DNA from: Chitinophagaceae bacterium UBA4407
Lineage (GTDB): Bacteria > Bacteroidota > Bacteroidia > Chitinophagales > Chitinophagaceae
Direction of reading: 5' to 3'
Length of the DNA stretch: 7,697 bases
Assembly (NCBI GenBank): GCA_002390845.1
Contig: DGQT01000119.1
Coordinates: forward strand, 1 to 7,697
Positions 6,578-7,697 of this stretch are shown piece after piece (within the stretch, counting starts at the first letter, position 1; each line of letters opens with the position of its first letter). The notes beneath the pieces were generated by a model. The model searched no databases and had not been told where the DNA came from. It worked only from the letters and a program-made list of their open reading frames with translations. The translations under genes and the position numbers were made by a program.

Positions 6578-7498
6578 ATGAAAAAATTACTAATAGCCGT
6601 ATCTGGCGCTGCCTTTTTCCTTACGGGATGCCTGAAAGATAAAGCCCCTAACGATTTCAGCACAGTTGGTACGATTGTAGAAATACCTTACAGCGGTCTG
6701 GAATATTTTTCCAGTGCTTCGTTGAATTTTACTTCCGATACCATAACGTTGAATTTTTCTGTAAACATTGCTTCTCCCTATACGTTAAGCGAAGCACTTA
6801 CCGTACAGGTTAATGTTGACGATACCAAACGTACCGCTTACAACGCTACCGGTGGTTTACAATACGAAATTTTACCGGCTGAAGCATATTCTTTTACCAG
6901 TACTTCTGCTACAATAGCCGCAGGAAGCCGTTTGGCCTCATTCAGTATTTCTTTTTATAAACCGGCAATTGACCCATCAAAAAACCTGATGCTGCCGATT
7001 ACGATTACTGATGCTCAGGGCAAAACGATCAGTGGTAATTTTGGTACACTTTATTATCATGCAATTGGTAATGATCTGGCAGGTAACTACGATGTAGAGG
7101 GCTACAGGGATAACTTCATTGGTGGAGTTGTATATGTGCCCGGCGCTGAATCTTCAGGTGGTTATATAGAAGGTGGTACAGGAGTTTATGCAAGTTCTTC
7201 GGATCTGTCTTTAAACAGCCCCAAAACAGTACTGCCAAACAGCCCGACAGAATGTACGGTAGGATATGCGAATCTTGGTCCGTCAGGTTGGGAGTATATC
7301 ATAACATATGATCCTACAACCAAGCAAATTACTGGTGTAGATGGCAATGAAACGGTCTTGACCTCAATAACAGCAAATAGCTTTAAGGTTTATGATCATA
7401 GTTACGATGCGGCGTTGCGCCAGATACATCTTCTTTCAGAATATACCAATGCTTCAGGCAATGGTCGTTTGGTAGAGGAAACAATGACAAAACAATAA
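6578..7498 (+). CDS. DUF1735-domain lipoprotein, SusE/SusF-position accessory binding protein
   Basis: This is a 306-residue predicted lipoprotein: signal peptide 1-17, lipobox LTGC with C18, then LKDKAPND. Residues about 30-155 fit a DUF1735 (BT_3987-type N-terminal) beta-sandwich. The run LSEALTVQVNVDDTKRTAYN, then YEILPAEAYSF, SATIAAGSRLASFSISF and LMLPITITDAQGKTISG is the usual order of strands in that family. Residues about 165-306 form a second Gly/Ser/Tyr-rich beta region beginning LAGNYDVEGYRDN, which I cannot assign to a named family. It contains no recognisable catalytic motif. As the third gene after SusC and SusD it occupies the place of SusE/SusF, so surface ligand binding alongside the transporter is the likely role. 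This is inference from context. An intrinsic terminator begins 20 bp after the stop, marking the end of the operon. Confidence 0.85.
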   Translation: MKKLLIAVSGAAFFLTGCLKDKAPNDFSTVGTIVEIPYSGLEYFSSASLNFTSDTITLNFSVNIASPYTLSEALTVQVNVDDTKRTAYNATGGLQYEILPAEAYSFTSTSATIAAGSRLASFSISFYKPAIDPSKNLMLPITITDAQGKTISGNFGTLYYHAIGNDLAGNYDVEGYRDNFIGGVVYVPGAESSGGYIEGGTGVYASSSDLSLNSPKTVLPNSPTECTVGYANLGPSGWEYIITYDPTTKQITGVDGNETVLTSITANSFKVYDHSYDAALRQIHLLSEYTNASGNGRLVEETMTKQ

Positions 7499-7517
7499 GT
7501 TGTTGAAGATAATTTTT

Positions 7518-7547
7518 AGCCCGGAAATTTTTTTTCCGGGCTTTTTT
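7518..7547 (+). terminator. rho-independent terminator of the SusCD operon
   Basis: A perfect 10-bp stem, AGCCCGGAAA (7518-7527) against TTTCCGGGCT (7533-7542), closes a T5 loop and runs into T6 (7542-7547). It begins 20 bp after the stop of the DUF1735 gene. The side upstream of the stem lacks an A-tract, so it works in the plus direction only. Confidence 0.93.
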
Positions 7548-7576
7548 GTGTCATATAAAGCGGCGTAATACATTTG
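7545..7576 (+). promoter_or_regulatory. consensus-like Bacteroidota promoter directly behind the terminator
   Basis: TTTG (7545-7548), 20 bp of spacer, then TACATTTG (7569-7576) reproduces the TTTG-N19-21-TAnnTTTG consensus exactly. The -33 element overlaps the terminator T-tract. Transcription would start near 7580. No reading frame of more than about 17 codons starts in the remaining 120 bp, so the target is a gene beyond the window or a non-coding RNA. The motif match is direct; activity is inferred. Confidence 0.5.
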
Positions 7577-7626
7577 ATTTTTTCCGGCTTTTATTCAATG
7601 CTATGCTTTCCTTGTGCCCACTTTAA

Positions 7627-7659
7627 GCTTTTACATTTCGAAAGTTTATAAGCATTTTT
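7627..7659 (+). other. imperfect AT-rich hairpin followed by T5
   Basis: GCTTTTACA (7627-7635) and GTTTATAAGC (7644-7653) pair imperfectly around the palindrome TTTCGAAA (7636-7643), with mismatches at 7631/7649 and 7634/7646. ATTTTT follows at 7654-7659. It could be a weak terminator for a transcript of about 75 nt from the promoter at 7545-7576, or chance structure in AT-rich DNA. The rest of 7577-7697 shows nothing I can name. Confidence 0.25.
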
Positions 7660-7697
7660 ATGATACCAGCTAATTGTTTTTCATAGCATCGTCCCTT

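Noticed and set aside
1367..7690. The same 12-mer TTTCATAGCATC at 1367-1378 and 7679-7690, flanking the SusCD operon like element ends
   Set aside because: One shared 12-mer within 7.7 kb of AT-rich DNA is about what chance gives. There is no transposase, integrase or target-site duplication. The coding regions do not look foreign to their surroundings.

Overview
The window comes from a member of the Bacteroidota, most likely order Chitinophagales (family Chitinophagaceae or close). The evidence is a SusC/SusD outer-membrane pair followed by a DUF1735-type lipoprotein, several TAnnTTTG-type -7 promoter boxes, no recognisable Shine-Dalgarno sequences before the starts, AT-rich intergenic DNA, and QueE and FolD sequences of Bacteroidota type. 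The family-level placement is inference.

Left part, minus strand (1-1212): two housekeeping genes. At the left edge is the N-terminal part of queE (7-carboxy-7-deazaguanine synthase, for queuosine/7-deazaguanine biosynthesis), cut by the window edge. After a 166-bp gap comes complete folD (methylenetetrahydrofolate dehydrogenase/cyclohydrolase). The gap holds an unusually GC-rich patch with nested inverted repeats. folD has a -7 box only 4 bp before its ATG, which predicts a nearly leaderless mRNA.

Middle (1213-1845): a 633-bp AT-rich region between the divergent folD and susC-like genes. I see no credible gene in it. It holds the two promoters, a 7+7-bp perfect inverted repeat (1501-1518), a 9-bp direct repeat with one-helical-turn spacing (1412-1430) and an imperfect hairpin (1304-1332). 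The repeats are candidate regulatory sites for the operon to the right.

Right part, plus strand (1846-7498): a compact three-gene operon with 20- and 23-bp gaps. It encodes a SusC/RagA-type TonB-dependent transporter, a SusD/RagB-type substrate-binding lipoprotein and a DUF1735 lipoprotein. Together they look like one outer-membrane capture-and-import machine: the SusD lid and the accessory lipoprotein bind a ligand at the cell surface, and the SusC barrel takes it up with TonB energy. No enzyme or dedicated regulator lies in the window, so the substrate cannot be named. A strong intrinsic terminator (7518-7547) ends the operon. It is followed at once by a consensus-like Bacteroidota promoter (7545-7576) whose target is either outside the window or a short unannotated RNA.

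I see no clear new system here. The points most worth a second look are the structured patch between folD and queE, the paired repeats upstream of the susC-like gene, the promoter behind the terminator, and the unassigned C-terminal domain of the third operon protein.
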